This document shows positions 10,973 through 21,965 of a stretch of DNA of 64,000 nucleotides, one piece after another. Positions within the stretch are counted from its first letter, which is position 1. Each line of letters starts with the position of its first letter. The notes beneath the pieces were generated by a model that did no database searches, was not told where the DNA came from, and saw only the letters and a program-made list of their open reading frames with translations. The DNA lies in assembly GCA_013368375.1 (NCBI GenBank), contig JAACJP010000020.1, positions 1 through 64,000 on the forward strand. Direction: 5' to 3'. The translations under genes were made by a program, and so were the position numbers. The DNA comes from Tricholomella constricta (taxonomy: Eukaryota > Basidiomycota > Agaricomycetes > Agaricales > Lyophyllaceae).

Positions 10973-11363
10973 GTGCGTTTCATACTAATTCTGTTGATTT
11001 CGGATGCTCACATGAAACTCACAATGCTACCAATGAAGGGACCTCGCTGCCGGACGAAGTCCGACCGCCACGTCACATGAAACTTCGAAGGTCAAGCTAA
11101 GGCTGCGGTACGTCTTTTGTTAATCATACATTGGGGTCTTGTTGATGCCTGTCGTTGTCTTAGAAAAAGGTCGCAAGATCGGAGAAGATTGCAAAGTCGA
11201 AATGTGAGTTTTCTGTCCTCGGCTTGCGTGGTTGGACTGACACATTCTCTATAGAGAACGCGAGTATGAAGCTCAATGTGGCCGCTGTGCAGTGATGAAG
11301 GTCAGTCCCCCCTCAAGTAACTTCATAATGTATAATGTATAATGCTAATGTTAAACACCGCAG

Positions 11364-12000
11364 GCGTACAGGGGCCCGAACGGCGAACCCCGCCTCTTCC
11401 GCCCCAAACTGAACATGGAGGGCCTCGCTCGGTCCGCTGAACGCGTCGCTCTGCCGGTAAGTACCAAATCCTTCCGTACTGAATCTGTTTTTAATGGCGC
11501 GCAGCCCTTTGATACGGACACCGTGCTAACGCTGATCAAACGCCTGGTGGCCATCGACGCGCGCTGGATCCCCACAAAGCCAGGGCACAGCCTGTACATC
11601 CGGCCTACTATCATCAGTATCTGCGCAGGTCCGTGTCTCCCCCTTCCCTTCCCCCCCTCCCCCTCCGTCTTCTCCCTTCTTCTCCGCACACTCCTAATCT
11701 TCTCGCACCCACAGCCCTAGGAGTCGCCGCCTCAGACAGCGCGATGCTCTACGTAATAATGACGCCCACGGGCCCATACTTCAACACCTCCACCACCAAG
11801 GGCATCCCCCTCTGTCAGCACGACAGTACGCTCCTGGCCCGGCGGCACGGGCGGGCACAAGCTCGGGCTCAACTACGCCCCGGGGTTCCTCCCCCAAAGG
11901 CTGGCGGCGCGGCAGTGGTACAGCCAGGTATTGTGGTTGTTGGGGGATGAAGGGGATACGGGCAGAGGAGGGGAGGGGGGCAAGCAAGCGCAGGTAACAA
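11364..12000 (+). pseudogene. Branched-chain aminotransferase fragment (broken)
   Basis: Three exons can be followed: 11364-11456, 11505-11628 and from 11715, with introns in frame. The peptide has fold-type IV aminotransferase landmarks: LFRPKLNM, then SLYIRPTII, then LGVAASDSAMLYVI, then TPTGPYF. About 11800-11825 the frame slips, and the next segment (VRSWPGGTGGHKLGLNYAPG) is in another frame. It contains the Lys that binds pyridoxal phosphate in this family, and VLWLLGDE follows. The N-terminus and the C-terminal third are missing. The intact enzyme would catalyse the last step of Leu/Ile/Val synthesis or the first step of their breakdown. This copy cannot be functional. It looks like a host gene fragment captured next to the left arm. 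Confidence 0.82.
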
Positions 12001-12173
12001 TATTCAGTAGCATCAGTCAATGTTGTAGAATGGTCGATGACATATTCAATGACATTACATTTCTTACAATGGGACATAAAGTTGGAAAATGTTTCTGTGT
12101 CTATTAATCCTCTACTGACAGGTTATCTGACATTAGGAGATAGGTAATGTGGGGCAATTGGAAAAAAAGTTAG

Positions 12174-13527
12174 CTACACATCTACAAGGTGATATAGACC
12201 ACAGTCCCTCCAAATACTGCTATGGGTAAAGTGAGGAATACCAATTCGCTGGCCTCCTGTCCAATCTTCAATCATGTGGAGTAATACACGACCTCTCAGA
12301 AGGACAAAATCTCCAGGCTCCAGTCTGATCCGTAAATTGAGTTGAGGTATGTAGATATAACCACCTTTAAAGGATCCTGCTGCAAAGAGGCCTGCGTAGG
12401 CCATCTTGGGATCCTGGGAGTCAGTATGCAGACCAGACTTCCTGTTGAAAAGCAGCTCCCTGCCTTCAAACAACAATGGATCTATTGCATTCAATGCTTT
12501 CATGGCGCTGTACCTGGTGTTTTGACAATCGCGCAGTCGAGAGATATTTTCGTGGAATGAGGGGTCTGCGAGGCGAATCGCTTCGTTGATCCGTTGAGAA
12601 AGGGGTGTTAATGCGTCATATAAGGCGCAAGTGGTGGAGAACACTGTGCCGGTGGACATGCTATCCTTGGAAGGCATGACCATGCCTTTTTTCTGACAGA
12701 CCTGTTAGACTTTTGTGATGTGGTGGTCATAAGAGAATGAATTACCTCCTGTCCTAGGGCATGCCATCCCCTGGAGAGTCTGATCTCACCAGCTATTTCG
12801 TCAGGTCTATGCTCGTAGAGGCCAACCTTGTCCTGGCTGGTAGCAGATTTGCCAATGTGTGGCTGAACTACAGCAGCATAGTCCATCAGTATCTTATTAA
12901 GTGTGGCCTAAACAGAGGTCAGTGACATGGCTAGAAAAAATAATTGGTCTCTGACCACGCCCCGCTCCTTGACAAGCTTGGGAAAATAAACAGCCAGCGT
13001 ATATCCATCTGAACTGACCACCTTTCTTGGACAATCGTCATCCCAAGTCATGGGAAGGGGCGGGACATCTGTGGCTAGTGGTTTGAGGCCCCCAGCTGCC
13101 CTTGCAAAATTGAATGGGACGACAACTAAAATAGTGAGCCAGGCAGGAGTCAAAGTTGTAAGCTCACACACCATGATTAACTTCCAAAGATGCAGCCATG
13201 TGTCGAACGAATCGAATGTTGTCAGAAGGTCTGGACACCTGCGGTTTCCGTCGGCGTTTGGAGTGTTTCCGGTTCGAAGGGGTAGCGTCATCATCAGTGA
13301 GAGGTCCGTCAAAAGCGTCAGCAGCAAGATAGGCCAATTGCTCTTCTGTTAGCTCGTTGGTATATCTGAATGTCGAAGGGAGGGTTAACTCATGACCAAC
13401 TTCCAGGCAAGGGTCCTACCGTTCAGTATTCACATCGACCCCCCGGGTACGCCGATCGAGTCGAGCAGCCACAGCACGAGCAACAAGCTTGGGTGGAGGA
13501 GGAGCATTCTGACCAGTTTGGAAACTA
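12174..13527 (-). pseudogene. TET/JBP-like 2OG-Fe(II) dioxygenase, main part (split by nested transposon)
   Basis: Minus strand, several exons: 13527-13420, 13365 to about 13250, about 13180-12951, 12907-12746 and 12701-12174, with introns such as 12702-12745. The N-terminal part has a basic stretch (KHSKRRRKPQ), likely nuclear. The catalytic half has the metal-binding HxD (HTD at 12419-12427), a GGYIYIPQL strand, LRGRVLLH (distal His) and a downstream GQRIGIPHF Arg, the double-stranded beta-helix pattern of fungal TET/JBP-like proteins. TET/JBP enzymes oxidise 5-methylcytosine or thymine in DNA, and in agarics such genes are expanded and travel with transposons. The 5' end lies beyond the nested CACTA element, at 21137-21199. 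Apart from that insertion the reading frame looks intact. Confidence 0.72.
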
Positions 13528-13530
13528 GTA

Positions 13531-13607
13531 CACCGGAGGCATTTGCCACGGCATGTTGAACAATATGAATTCAGTTCACTTGACATGTACATCAAGTGGC
13601 ATCACGC
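13531..13607 (+). repeat. Left TIR of nested CACTA element
   Basis: Starts CACCGGAGGC; about 77 bp match 21060-21136 in reverse complement with a handful of mismatches. Target duplication GTA at 13528-13530. Confidence 0.82.
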
Positions 13608-14128
13608 AATTGATTACATAAAATTGACTTTTTGGTAGTCGGTAGTCGGAAATTCGGCAAATTTCGGCAAACTAGAATCCGAGTACCGGATTTTGGAATT
13701 TTGAAATCGAACTCAGAATCAAACTCGGAAATAGGCTGCACGCTCACAATCACTCATAATCAGATTAGTTCTTTTCTCAACCTTCAGCCTTTACTCTCCC
13801 CTTGTCCCCACATTGTGAGTTCTTGTCATAACTTTCAATTCATTTATTTCATACTGATACTGATGCAGTTTGCAACTTGTAAGGTGGTAGGTATACAATC
13901 AAATAACCCAGTATATCCGATCACTGATTATTTTTCTCTTATCTACAGATCTCAACAGCTGCATCCAGATTCTCTGATTTCTGGCATCTCTATCTGGTCT
14001 TTGAGAGCCTGAGTTTTGATTTCTGGTGTCTGGTCTGGTCTTTGAGAGCTTGAGTTCCAGTCTTCTGGATATTTTTGGCATCTGCTCTGCTTGCTTGTCG
14101 CTCTGGTCTTTTCTGGGTATCTGAGAAA

Positions 14129-17100
14129 ATGAGAAAGGTCCTCTGCACTTGCAGCAAGTGTAATCAGTATACTTGTACTGATCATGGACATCAAGTTTCT
14201 GGGCAAAAAGTCAGTACTCAAACACGTAGAAATCATGAGCTTCAAGATCTACGATTTCCAAGAAATCGAGATAGTCAGAGAGCAAGAAATCAAGATAGTC
14301 AGAGAGTTAGATCATCGTCTCCGTCTATACATTCAGAAAGGATTGGATCCTCTTTTACATCAGCAACGCTGTCATCTCAGACTGCACATGTACTAGATCT
14401 TGCTGAAGTTGCTGCACCTGTTCTTGATCTCTGCTGTATTGTAGTTGCTTGGCTATCCTTGCATGCTGGAGTTAGCAGAAACACAGCCAATACTATGCTA
14501 AAGGCTTTTAGTTTCATCATTACAACGATGCTCAGGCTTATTCAGATTGCACTCAGATCGACTGGAGTAAATGTCACCGTCACTCAGAAAAAACTCGACA
14601 ATTTTCCTTTGGATATCCGAACAGTTTATTCTTATAGCCAGCTCAACCCAGTAATTGTACGAACTGTCTGTTGCCCTCAATGTTTCAAACAATATCCTAT
14701 AGGTGTAATTCCTATACGGTGCACATGGAAACGCTCTCCACGATCTAAACCTTGTGGTACTGAGCTTTCTGTTGAACGGCAAACTCGAAATGGAACTCGC
14801 AGAGTTCCGAAATGTCTTTTCAATACTCAATCATTCGAATCCTGGCTTATCTTTTTACTTTCTCGGGCCAATATTGAAGAAAGTTTACAACAAACGTTTG
14901 CAAAAACTCAGCACCTTGGCAACACCACTCGAATGCATGATATTCATGATAGTCCTATTTGGAATTCACTACGGCCCTATTTACAATCTTGTCATCATCT
15001 GGTATTTGCTATTTATATTGATTGGTTCAACCCATTTACCAACAAAATTGCTGGCAAGGTTGTATCATGTGGTGCAATTATACTCTACTGTTTGAATCTG
15101 CCATTATCAATCAGATTTCTTCGAGAAAATACTTTTATCATTGGCATGACTCCAGTTCCTCATGCTCCAAATGTTTGGACAATTTCTCATATTCTTCATT
15201 CAATTCGAACTATGATAATGGAATTTGACCTCCCTGGAAAATTATTACCAACACATCAGCATCCTGACGGTACTGCAGTTGCTGCTCGGATTATTCCTTT
15301 AATTGCAGATCTGGGAGGTATAAAAAAGGTGACTGGGTTCTTGTCTCATGGAGCTGGTCCTTTTTGCTCTTTTTGTAAATGCAAGAAAAAAGATATAGAA
15401 AATCTGAACTATCACGAATGGGAGATGAGACAAGGTGCAGAAGTTCGAGCTCAAGCTGAACAATGGCGAAACCTTGTTACAGTCAAAGATAAAGAAATTC
15501 TTGCCAAGCAAACTGGTGTTCGATGGACACCTTTACATGATATTCATTATTGGGATCCAGTCCGATATGTTCTTCTGGGTTATATGCATAATTTTCTAGA
15601 AGGAGTCCTTCAATATCAACTCCGTGTTCTCTGGGGTATTGGTCGTACAAAAGCAGCACTTAAAGCAATTGCAGATTCAGAAAAGGATGACAAAATATCT
15701 GATACCACTTCCATATCTGAAGAGCTAGATAATGAAAGTGATGTTGAAAATGCTGAAAATGCTAGTACATCAGGGCTAACAGCTGATTTTGATATGATGG
15801 ATATTGATGAAGAGTTTATCCAATGGAGTTTGGACAACAGTAATACTCCTACTCCCAGTGCTCCAACTACCCCTGCTCTTGAAAATATTGTATTGATGTC
15901 ACCTGAAGATGAAGATGAGGATATCGATAATCATGACTATGAAAATCTCACAGATGCATTTAAATTTACGGACCAGGAATTACATATAATTCGATCTTGT
16001 ATATGTGAAGTTCAGCTTCCAACATGGGTTCAAAGGCCACCAGGAAACCTTGGAGAAGCTAGTCATGGAAAACTCAAAGCGCATGAGCTACTAGTCCTTT
16101 TTTCTGTTATATTCCCTCTTGTCATGCCAAAACTTTGGTGGAATAGAAACAATCATAAAAAACAGCTACTCGAGAGTTTTTGTGATTTAGTTTGTTCTAC
16201 AAATATCATTGCAGCATACTCTGTCACAAATGCTGAAGCAGATGCATATATGAATCATTACATCAAATATCGTTCTTCAATGCAAAAGCTCTATCCTATT
16301 TTTCATTCAAGGCCTAATCACCATTATGCCATGCATAATGGTGAGATGTTGAAAGTTTGGGGACCTCTTTCTCTGTTAAGTGAATTTCCTGGTGAACGTG
16401 TAAATGGTGATATGGGAAGAATTAAGACTAATCGTCGTCTCTGTGAGTTTTTATACTAAAAATCATTTAACATCTATTCATTTAAATCATAGATCAAATG
16501 GAGTTGACAATGCTTCAACAAACTGCACGTCGAGGACGTTTAGAAGCATTTCTCCATGATAACAATTTTAAAACTACTGCAGAATCTGAACTAGCTAAAA
16601 TTCTGGAACCTGACAACTTTCAGTCTAAACCTACAAGTGTTCTAAATGACATGGAAATTGCTAAGGCTCATGCCAGTGCAATTAGACTAGATGAAAAGCA
16701 TTATCTCATGCTTCTCCAATATCTCAAATTGATTGTACGAAAAGATTATCATTCCGTATATGAAACTATTCCTAAAGTCTTGGGAACACTTATTCTTCCA
16801 CCTTCAGTTAAAAAACCACATCAGATTAACTTTGAAAATCGTACATACAGCCGAAACGATAGTCATACAGGAAACAGTCATATTCAATTTTATATTCCAG
16901 GAGCATCAGATGATGTAACAGAAACAGGATATATAGAAGCAATTTGGGAACTTCCACTCGAAGGAATTTGGCAATCATTTCTTCTGATTCGACAACACCG
17001 AGCACTTTCTCCAACTCAATTAAAACAAAGCCCTTATACATATGAGCCATGCTCAAATTTGCAAACTAAAATTGTAAACTCAGAACCATCTATTCAGGTT

Positions 17101-17223
17101 TTTATTATTGAACCTCGACACATTATATGTCATCTTGCGAGTATCAAAAATCCATCTGGTACATATGGAATTATCGGAGAAACACTGACAATATGCTGGG
17201 GACTAAATCGAAGACGTAGATAG
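14129..17223 (+). CDS. CACTA/CMC (Tnp2-type) transposase, nested element
   Basis: ATG at 14129. Exon 1 is 14129-16442, with a GT-AG intron 16443-16492. Exon 2 runs 16493-17223, giving about 1,010 residues with no internal stop. The N-terminus has a Cys-rich start (CTCSKC). The middle carries family landmarks: CCPQCFKQYP (zinc-binding pair), YIDWFNPFTNKIAGK with the conserved Asp, FCSFCKCKKKD, and YWDPVRYVLLGYMHNFLEG. An acidic insert lies near 15680-15950, and a GRIKTNRR segment spans the intron. The C-terminal domain ends in a basic tail. The protein would bind the element's ends and cut DNA for cut-and-paste transposition. It is AT-rich in codon use compared with the cargo genes. It looks complete and may still be active. 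Confidence 0.88.
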
Positions 17224-17245
17224 ATACAAAAGAGATACTTTAGAA

Positions 17246-18162
17246 TTATTTTGATTGCTTCTTCTTTTCCTTTTTCCTCCTCTCCCTTTCCTTCTTTGCT
17301 TTCTCTTTTTTTAAAACCAATTTTGCTTTTAGCCAAGCATGATACCTTTTTTCTGCATGAAATTCCATTTTTTGACCTCGATGGCCTTGCAGTAACAAAG
17401 CCTTTGCTGTGACCTTTGCTGCTCGAGGTTTTCCTTTACGCCCAGTTCTGATCTATCAAAAGAATACGATCAGATACATAAATCAATAACCAATTGACAA
17501 ATACCTTTGATGGACGTCCACGATAGATAATGCTCTTTATTTCCTTCATGTTGACTCTGTTTAACACCGTCTCATGAAATTGAGCTGGACCAATTGTAGT
17601 TGAATATGAGAATGCTGAAATGTCTTTGGTAACTTCCTCCTAAATAGAAACAAATTAAATTGACCAGAATAATGAGGAAGAAATTGACCTCTTTGCCATC
17701 GAGCCATCCAGGAGGTCGCTGAGCTCGAATGATTGTATAGAAAGGTGAAAGTGCTTTGATACGGACTACTTGCACTTTTTTTGTTGTGTGTTGGCATTTG
17801 CAAATCATTTCAGAAGGATATGGTTGGCCTGATATTTCATTTTCAATATTTAAATATAGTGAAAAAGCTTCTACACACGCACCTATAACATAATTAGGAT
17901 CCAATAAACCTTCCGATGCATATTTGTCATATAATGCTCGAGGAACTATTACTGAAGCTCGTCGAAAAATGTCGACATATTTTGAAAGATATATGCGATT
18001 GGAATTTTCGTTGAATTCGAATGGGTTGTTGGTGTTTGGAACTGTAGTTTCATCTTTCAAAAATTCTTCAGAAGAAAAACGCGCCATAAAATCATGCAAA
18101 GCAGCTTTGAATGGGTAGTAATGCTTCTTCCGACCGTCGCCCCACATACCTACCTTCATCAC
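17246..18162 (-). CDS. Accessory protein of nested CACTA element (unknown function)
   Basis: Minus strand: exons 18162-17689, 17639-17505 and 17452-17246, all phase 0, giving about 270 residues. There is a globular N-terminal part (contains KYVDIFRRASVIVPRALY), a segment with HTTKKVQVVRIKAL, an RGRPSK linker, and a long Lys/Glu/Arg-rich coiled tail ending KKEKKKQSK. I do not know the family. Its place beside the transposase and the basic tail suggest a DNA-binding helper, which is inference. The 5' end is uncertain: a 28-bp tandem duplication (18137-18190) overlaps the start region and more exons could lie upstream. Confidence 0.5.
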
Positions 18163-18600
18163 CGTCGCCCCACATACCTACCTTCATCACCTTTATCGTC
18201 GTCCCACACATCATCTCTGTCACTACTGGTATCGTCCTGCCTTCCGTCATCAGTTATCAGCCACCACTCCTTGGTCATCGCCACTCTTGGTCATCGCCAC
18301 CACTCAGCAATGGATGCATGGGATATGGGGGCAATGTTCGCGTCGGGGGGTTGATCCGGGCTTCAGGAGGCAGCACCGACGAGCGCGCTGCCGCTGGCCT
18401 GCGAATCACACTGGACTTCAGTGCTGGACGTCCTCGAGAACGTTCTCGAGGAGGTGGTGATTGGAGGGATGGGTGGGGTAGGGGCGATGTTTGTGTTGGG
18501 GGTTGATCCGGGCTTCAGGGAGGCAGCACTGATGAGCGCGACCCCCACCACTGTCGCTCCATCTTCTCATTGCTTCCACCACCTCTGCTATCATGACCAT
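18137..18600. repeat. Short tandem duplications in nested element
   Basis: CCGTCGCCCCACATACCTAC is present twice back to back (about 18129-18190). Further on, a block of about 65 bp containing TTGATCCGGGCTTCAGG is present twice (18325-18390 and 18468-18545). No gene seen across 18200-18650. Confidence 0.6.
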
Positions 18601-18650
18601 TTCTATCAGTGTTCTATATAGCATAGCATAATATCATATATTTTCATGTA

Positions 18651-19104
18651 TGGTGCCGGGCGCCTAGAGGCCGCTACTTTTGTACAAGCACCGACGGCTA
18701 TTATTGCATAAGCATTTCTCACCCTTTTTCTTAGTTCTCTTACAGAAATGCTTGAATTGATGAGAGGAACAAAACTGTAAAACAGCTTGTCAAAATTTTC
18801 AAAACTGACGGAGTTAATAAAATTTGGTCCCTTCAGGTTGGCCATATTACTATATATGGTCGGATTTGTCACTTGATAGTCACGCCCTGTGACATTCTGT
18901 CACCCCAGGTCACCACCTTCAGGCCGAAATAGACAGTGAGCACACAGACTTAAAGGCATCAAAAGTGTAAATTTGGAGGTGCCAGCATATCCTGATCAAC
19001 CTCCTTAGACAACTTCGTGAAAATCCTAAATAATTTTTTTTGTTGGTCGCCCACCCCAAGTTGGCCGCTGTACAAAAGTAGCGGCCTCTAGGCGCCCGGC
19101 ACCA
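18651..19104. mobile_element. 454-bp MITE with TA target duplication
   Basis: It begins TGGTGCCGGGCGCCTAGAGG and ends with the exact reverse complement. The inverted repeat is about 36 bp, running to TTTTGTACA. TA flanks it on both sides (18649-18650 and 19105-19106), the pattern of Tc1/mariner-type elements. There is no transposase inside, so it is non-autonomous and needs a helper elsewhere in the genome. Confidence 0.82.
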
Positions 19105-19315
19105 TAGCATAGGTAAGATGGTTTGAATATATGAAGTAGGATGAATCATATTGGACATAAAACTTTTGCGAAGAAGGAGGAAGAGCATGAAGGAAAAAAA
19201 ATGAAAAGAAAATGAAAACATCATAATCGAAATCTGTGAGTATATTAAGCTGGAGCATTCACAAGATATTTGGTCAGACGTACCATGCCATCAAGTCCAT
19301 TTGACTTGTTCCAAT

Positions 19316-20818
19316 CTACAACATGTCCCCATCCTCATCCTCATTGTCCTTGTTATCCAAGTTCAACAGCTCTAATTCTTCCTCTGTCGGAAGGTTATAG
19401 AGTGCTTTGACTGAATTTCCATACTTTGTCATGAACTCGTCTTCGGGCATCTTCTTCCAGTCCGGAGTAGGATTTGAGTCACATGCGTCTTTGAGAGGAA
19501 GAGCGATCGGAGCTTTGATATAGAGGGCACGGAAAGTAATATCCATGCTGTTGAAATAAGCAGGAGAGAACCAATCCAAAGGACAGTTTTGAGGTAAACG
19601 TTCGGATATCCGGCTCGTCCGACCTTCAGGATGGGGAATTCGAGGCTCTTCACGCCGAGTGTTACGCTTTTGACCACGAAACAAAGGGGTTCCAGTTTGT
19701 CGACGAGAATCGATTGTGTGAAGGAAATGGGTGATGTGGATGTTACGAGCAGGTTTGTTCATAATAAGAAATCCAGGTCCAGTGGGATTGTCTTCCTGAT
19801 CCGAGGTACATTCTGGGTCAACAGCAAGGAGCCGAACACGATCATTCCAACCATTATCATGGAGGTACTTGTGGCGGCGATTTGTTAGCTGTCAAAAAAT
19901 AATAAGAATAGAATTATTGTAGAAATAAGCAATCTCATACCTCCAGACGATGTTTATAAGCCTTGTTCTCCTGTTTGGCTCGAACAAGGCTTCCAGGTTC
20001 CTTCTGTTCCTTCAGAACCAAATCCTTCATATATGACCACAGAAAGTTACGATACAGCTTCTGTATCATGATCGTATCCTTGAGGTAGCGAAGATTTGGT
20101 GAGAGATGTTGGTAAGCAAAAATGGACGCAGATTGCTCGAAAGTCCATATAGCAATGGATTCGAGAGCACCGTTATAGGAAGATGTTGGGGTACCACCGA
20201 TGAGGTCAGGACACCATGAAGAAAGACCAAAGGAATGAATCGTGCCAAACAGCATGTGAAGAGCATTTTCTGGAACTCGACCAATAGCAAGAACGATTAA
20301 AGAAGTGGGATCAGTGGCGCACTTGATTCGAAGCTCTCTGATAGCATTCAGTGCCAATTGGTCGACAGATTGGAAGCTCGTGTGATTGCCTTTCAGCAAC
20401 CGATCAACCTCGCTAGCAATGGTGAACCGCTGCTCAAAAGTCCGGATGGCATGCACATCAGGTTGCTCTGGGACTGAAACATTGGTAACAGCACCCAGAA
20501 GTATACGAAGGTGTGTCTCTAAAGCAGTCTGCAACATAATATAATATTAGTTCAAGACAAAGACAAAGACAACGACAAAGACAAAGGTAAAGGCAAAAGC
20601 AAAGGCAAAAATGCAAGAAATTAAGAATTTACCTTGAAGCCTCTAGCATCATCTGGGATATCCCCTTTTTTCAGATGATAGACGTTTTGCCTAAACCTTG
20701 AAGAATCAGTATCAGGGGGTATGACGCCTCATTTCTTCCGCGGTGAATCTGGAGAATTCTTGAAAGAAGAAGTTGTTCTCTTTCGCTTGGGTGTAGACGG
20801 TCCTGCAGGGGAAGACAT
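19316..20818 (-). pseudogene. Transposon-associated protein of unknown function, one nonsense codon
   Basis: Minus strand: exon 1 20818-20633, intron 20529-20632, exon 2 20528-19941, intron 19889-19940, exon 3 19888-19316. The protein starts MSSPAGPSTPKRKRTTSS (basic, nuclear-looking). It then has a helical region, a segment NKPARNIHITHFLHTID and an acidic C-terminus (DNKDNEDEDGDML). I know this type only as a frequent hypothetical protein in agaric transposon regions. An in-frame TGA follows PDSPRKK in exon 1, where the family would be expected to have a basic residue. Everything downstream is open, so this looks like one recent point mutation or a read error. Intron 1 holds a GACAAA-type microsatellite. 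Confidence 0.6.
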
Positions 20819-21059
20819 TGAAGAAGAGAAGATGTAACAAAGGAAATATAGGAAGGACAGGACAAAGGTGCACAAAGGTGCGCGTCGACAAGGAACAAAT
20901 GAGGTCACATGCATTTCACATGACCGTCATATTTCACATGACCATAATTTCATGTGACCATTCCCAATTCCAAATCCGATATCTCGCCGTTCCGATTTCC
21001 AACTACCGAAAAGGTAGAATTGCACTAGACTTTTCATTATGTAATTGATTGACTTTTCC

Positions 21060-21136
21060 TCATGATGGCACTTGATGTACATGTCAAGTGAAGTGAATTC
21101 ATATTGTACAACATGCCGTGGGAAATGCCTCCGGTG
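21060..21136 (-). repeat. Right TIR of nested CACTA element
   Basis: Ends GCCTCCGGTG and is followed by GTA (21137-21139). Further similarity (CAATTGATTACATAA-like) continues inward with gaps. Confidence 0.82.
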
Positions 21137-21199
21137 GTAGTATCCTGCAACATGTGAGGTTTTAGAGTATTTTGAGCAGGTACTGCTCACCTTTGGCAT
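21137..21199 (-). pseudogene. TET/JBP-like gene, 5' end beyond nested transposon
   Basis: Minus strand: ATG at 21199-21197 (codons M-P-K), GT-AG intron 21190-21145, then the first 8 nt of exon 2 (21144-21137) up to the nested element. Joining these to 13527 with one copy of the GTA target duplication gives an in-frame D-T-T-S-F-Q-T-G-Q-N leading into the main part. The start lies directly beside a palindromic satellite (21216-21556). Confidence 0.65.
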
Positions 21200-21215
21200 G
21201 GATTGGACAGTGGAC

Positions 21216-21556
21216 CAGTGCAATCACTGGTGCGCTGAACACAGACCAGTGCAATCACTGATTTCTGTGTTAAAGAGTGCAATCACGCTGAACACAGACC
21301 AGTGCAATCACCGATTTCTGTGTTAAAGAGTGCAATCACGCTGAACACAGACCAGTGCAATCACCGATTTCTGTGTTCAAGAGTGCAATCACTGGTGCGC
21401 TGAACACAGACCAGTGCAATCACTGATTTCTGTGTTAAAGAGTGCAATCACGCTGAACACAGACCAGTGCAATCACCGATTTCTGTGTTCAAGAGTGCAA
21501 TCACTGGTGCGCTGAACACAGACCAGTGCAATCACCGATTTCTGTGTTAAAGTGAC
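21216..21556. repeat. Palindromic satellite, six units of 53/60 bp
   Basis: The unit contains GAACACAGACCAGTGCAATC and then CGATTTCTGTGTT, so each unit has an internal AACACAG/CTGTGTT inverted repeat. Units are 53 bp, or 60 bp when a 7-bp TGGTGCG insert is present, in a mixed order. The array lies within about 20 bp of the TET/JBP-like start codon, that is in its promoter or 5' UTR. Confidence 0.85.
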
Positions 21557-21689
21557 GTGAGCTGTGAGCTGGCAATTTAAACGGTCACGTGTGATGTTGG
21601 ACGTCCGAATGATTACATAATATAACAGCTCCGCCGCATGCTACGCATCACTAACTGTATTACATTCATTTGATTTTTTGGTTGAATCC

Positions 21690-21965
21690 CCGGCAAGCTA
21701 CATAAGTACTGAGCTAAGAAGCAGGGCTAAAGCCAAGAAAGGGTAACGTGAAAAAATAATGATGCACAGTGGATGGTCGGTGGATCTTGTAGTCTCTAAG
21801 TGTGTGGAATATCATACATTGTGTTTGGCACGGATTGAGAAGAGAAGAGAAATGGAGTGGAGTGGTGTTATGTGAGTCAGTATGGAATCAAGGAAGAGAC
21901 AGAAGCGGCAAAAAGAAACATAACAACATCCAGTATGAGATCTTGTATGAGTAGCGCGCCAGCCT
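21690..21965 (+). repeat. Dispersed repeat, copy 1 (inverted partner at 60.3 kb)
   Basis: About 280 bp starting CCGGCAAGCTACAT and ending near GAGATCTTGTATGAGTAGCG. It matches 60337-60628 in reverse complement at high identity. No coding potential seen. Confidence 0.75.

Larger units (their letters stand above)
13531..21136. mobile_element. Nested CACTA/CMC element (7.6 kb)
   Basis: The ends are CACCGGAGGCATTT and its reverse complement AAATGCCTCCGGTG, with an inverted repeat of about 77 bp and GTA on both outer sides (13528-13530 and 21137-21139). It contains a CMC transposase (14129-17223, plus), two accessory genes (17246-18162 and 19316-20818, both minus) and a small MITE. The transposase half is clearly more AT-rich than the flanking cargo, so it has a different origin or age. 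The insertion falls inside exon 2 of the TET/JBP-like gene. Confidence 0.85.

Noticed and set aside
21216..21556. CRISPR-like array
   Set aside because: Units are contiguous tandem repeats with no unique spacers, in a fungal genome.
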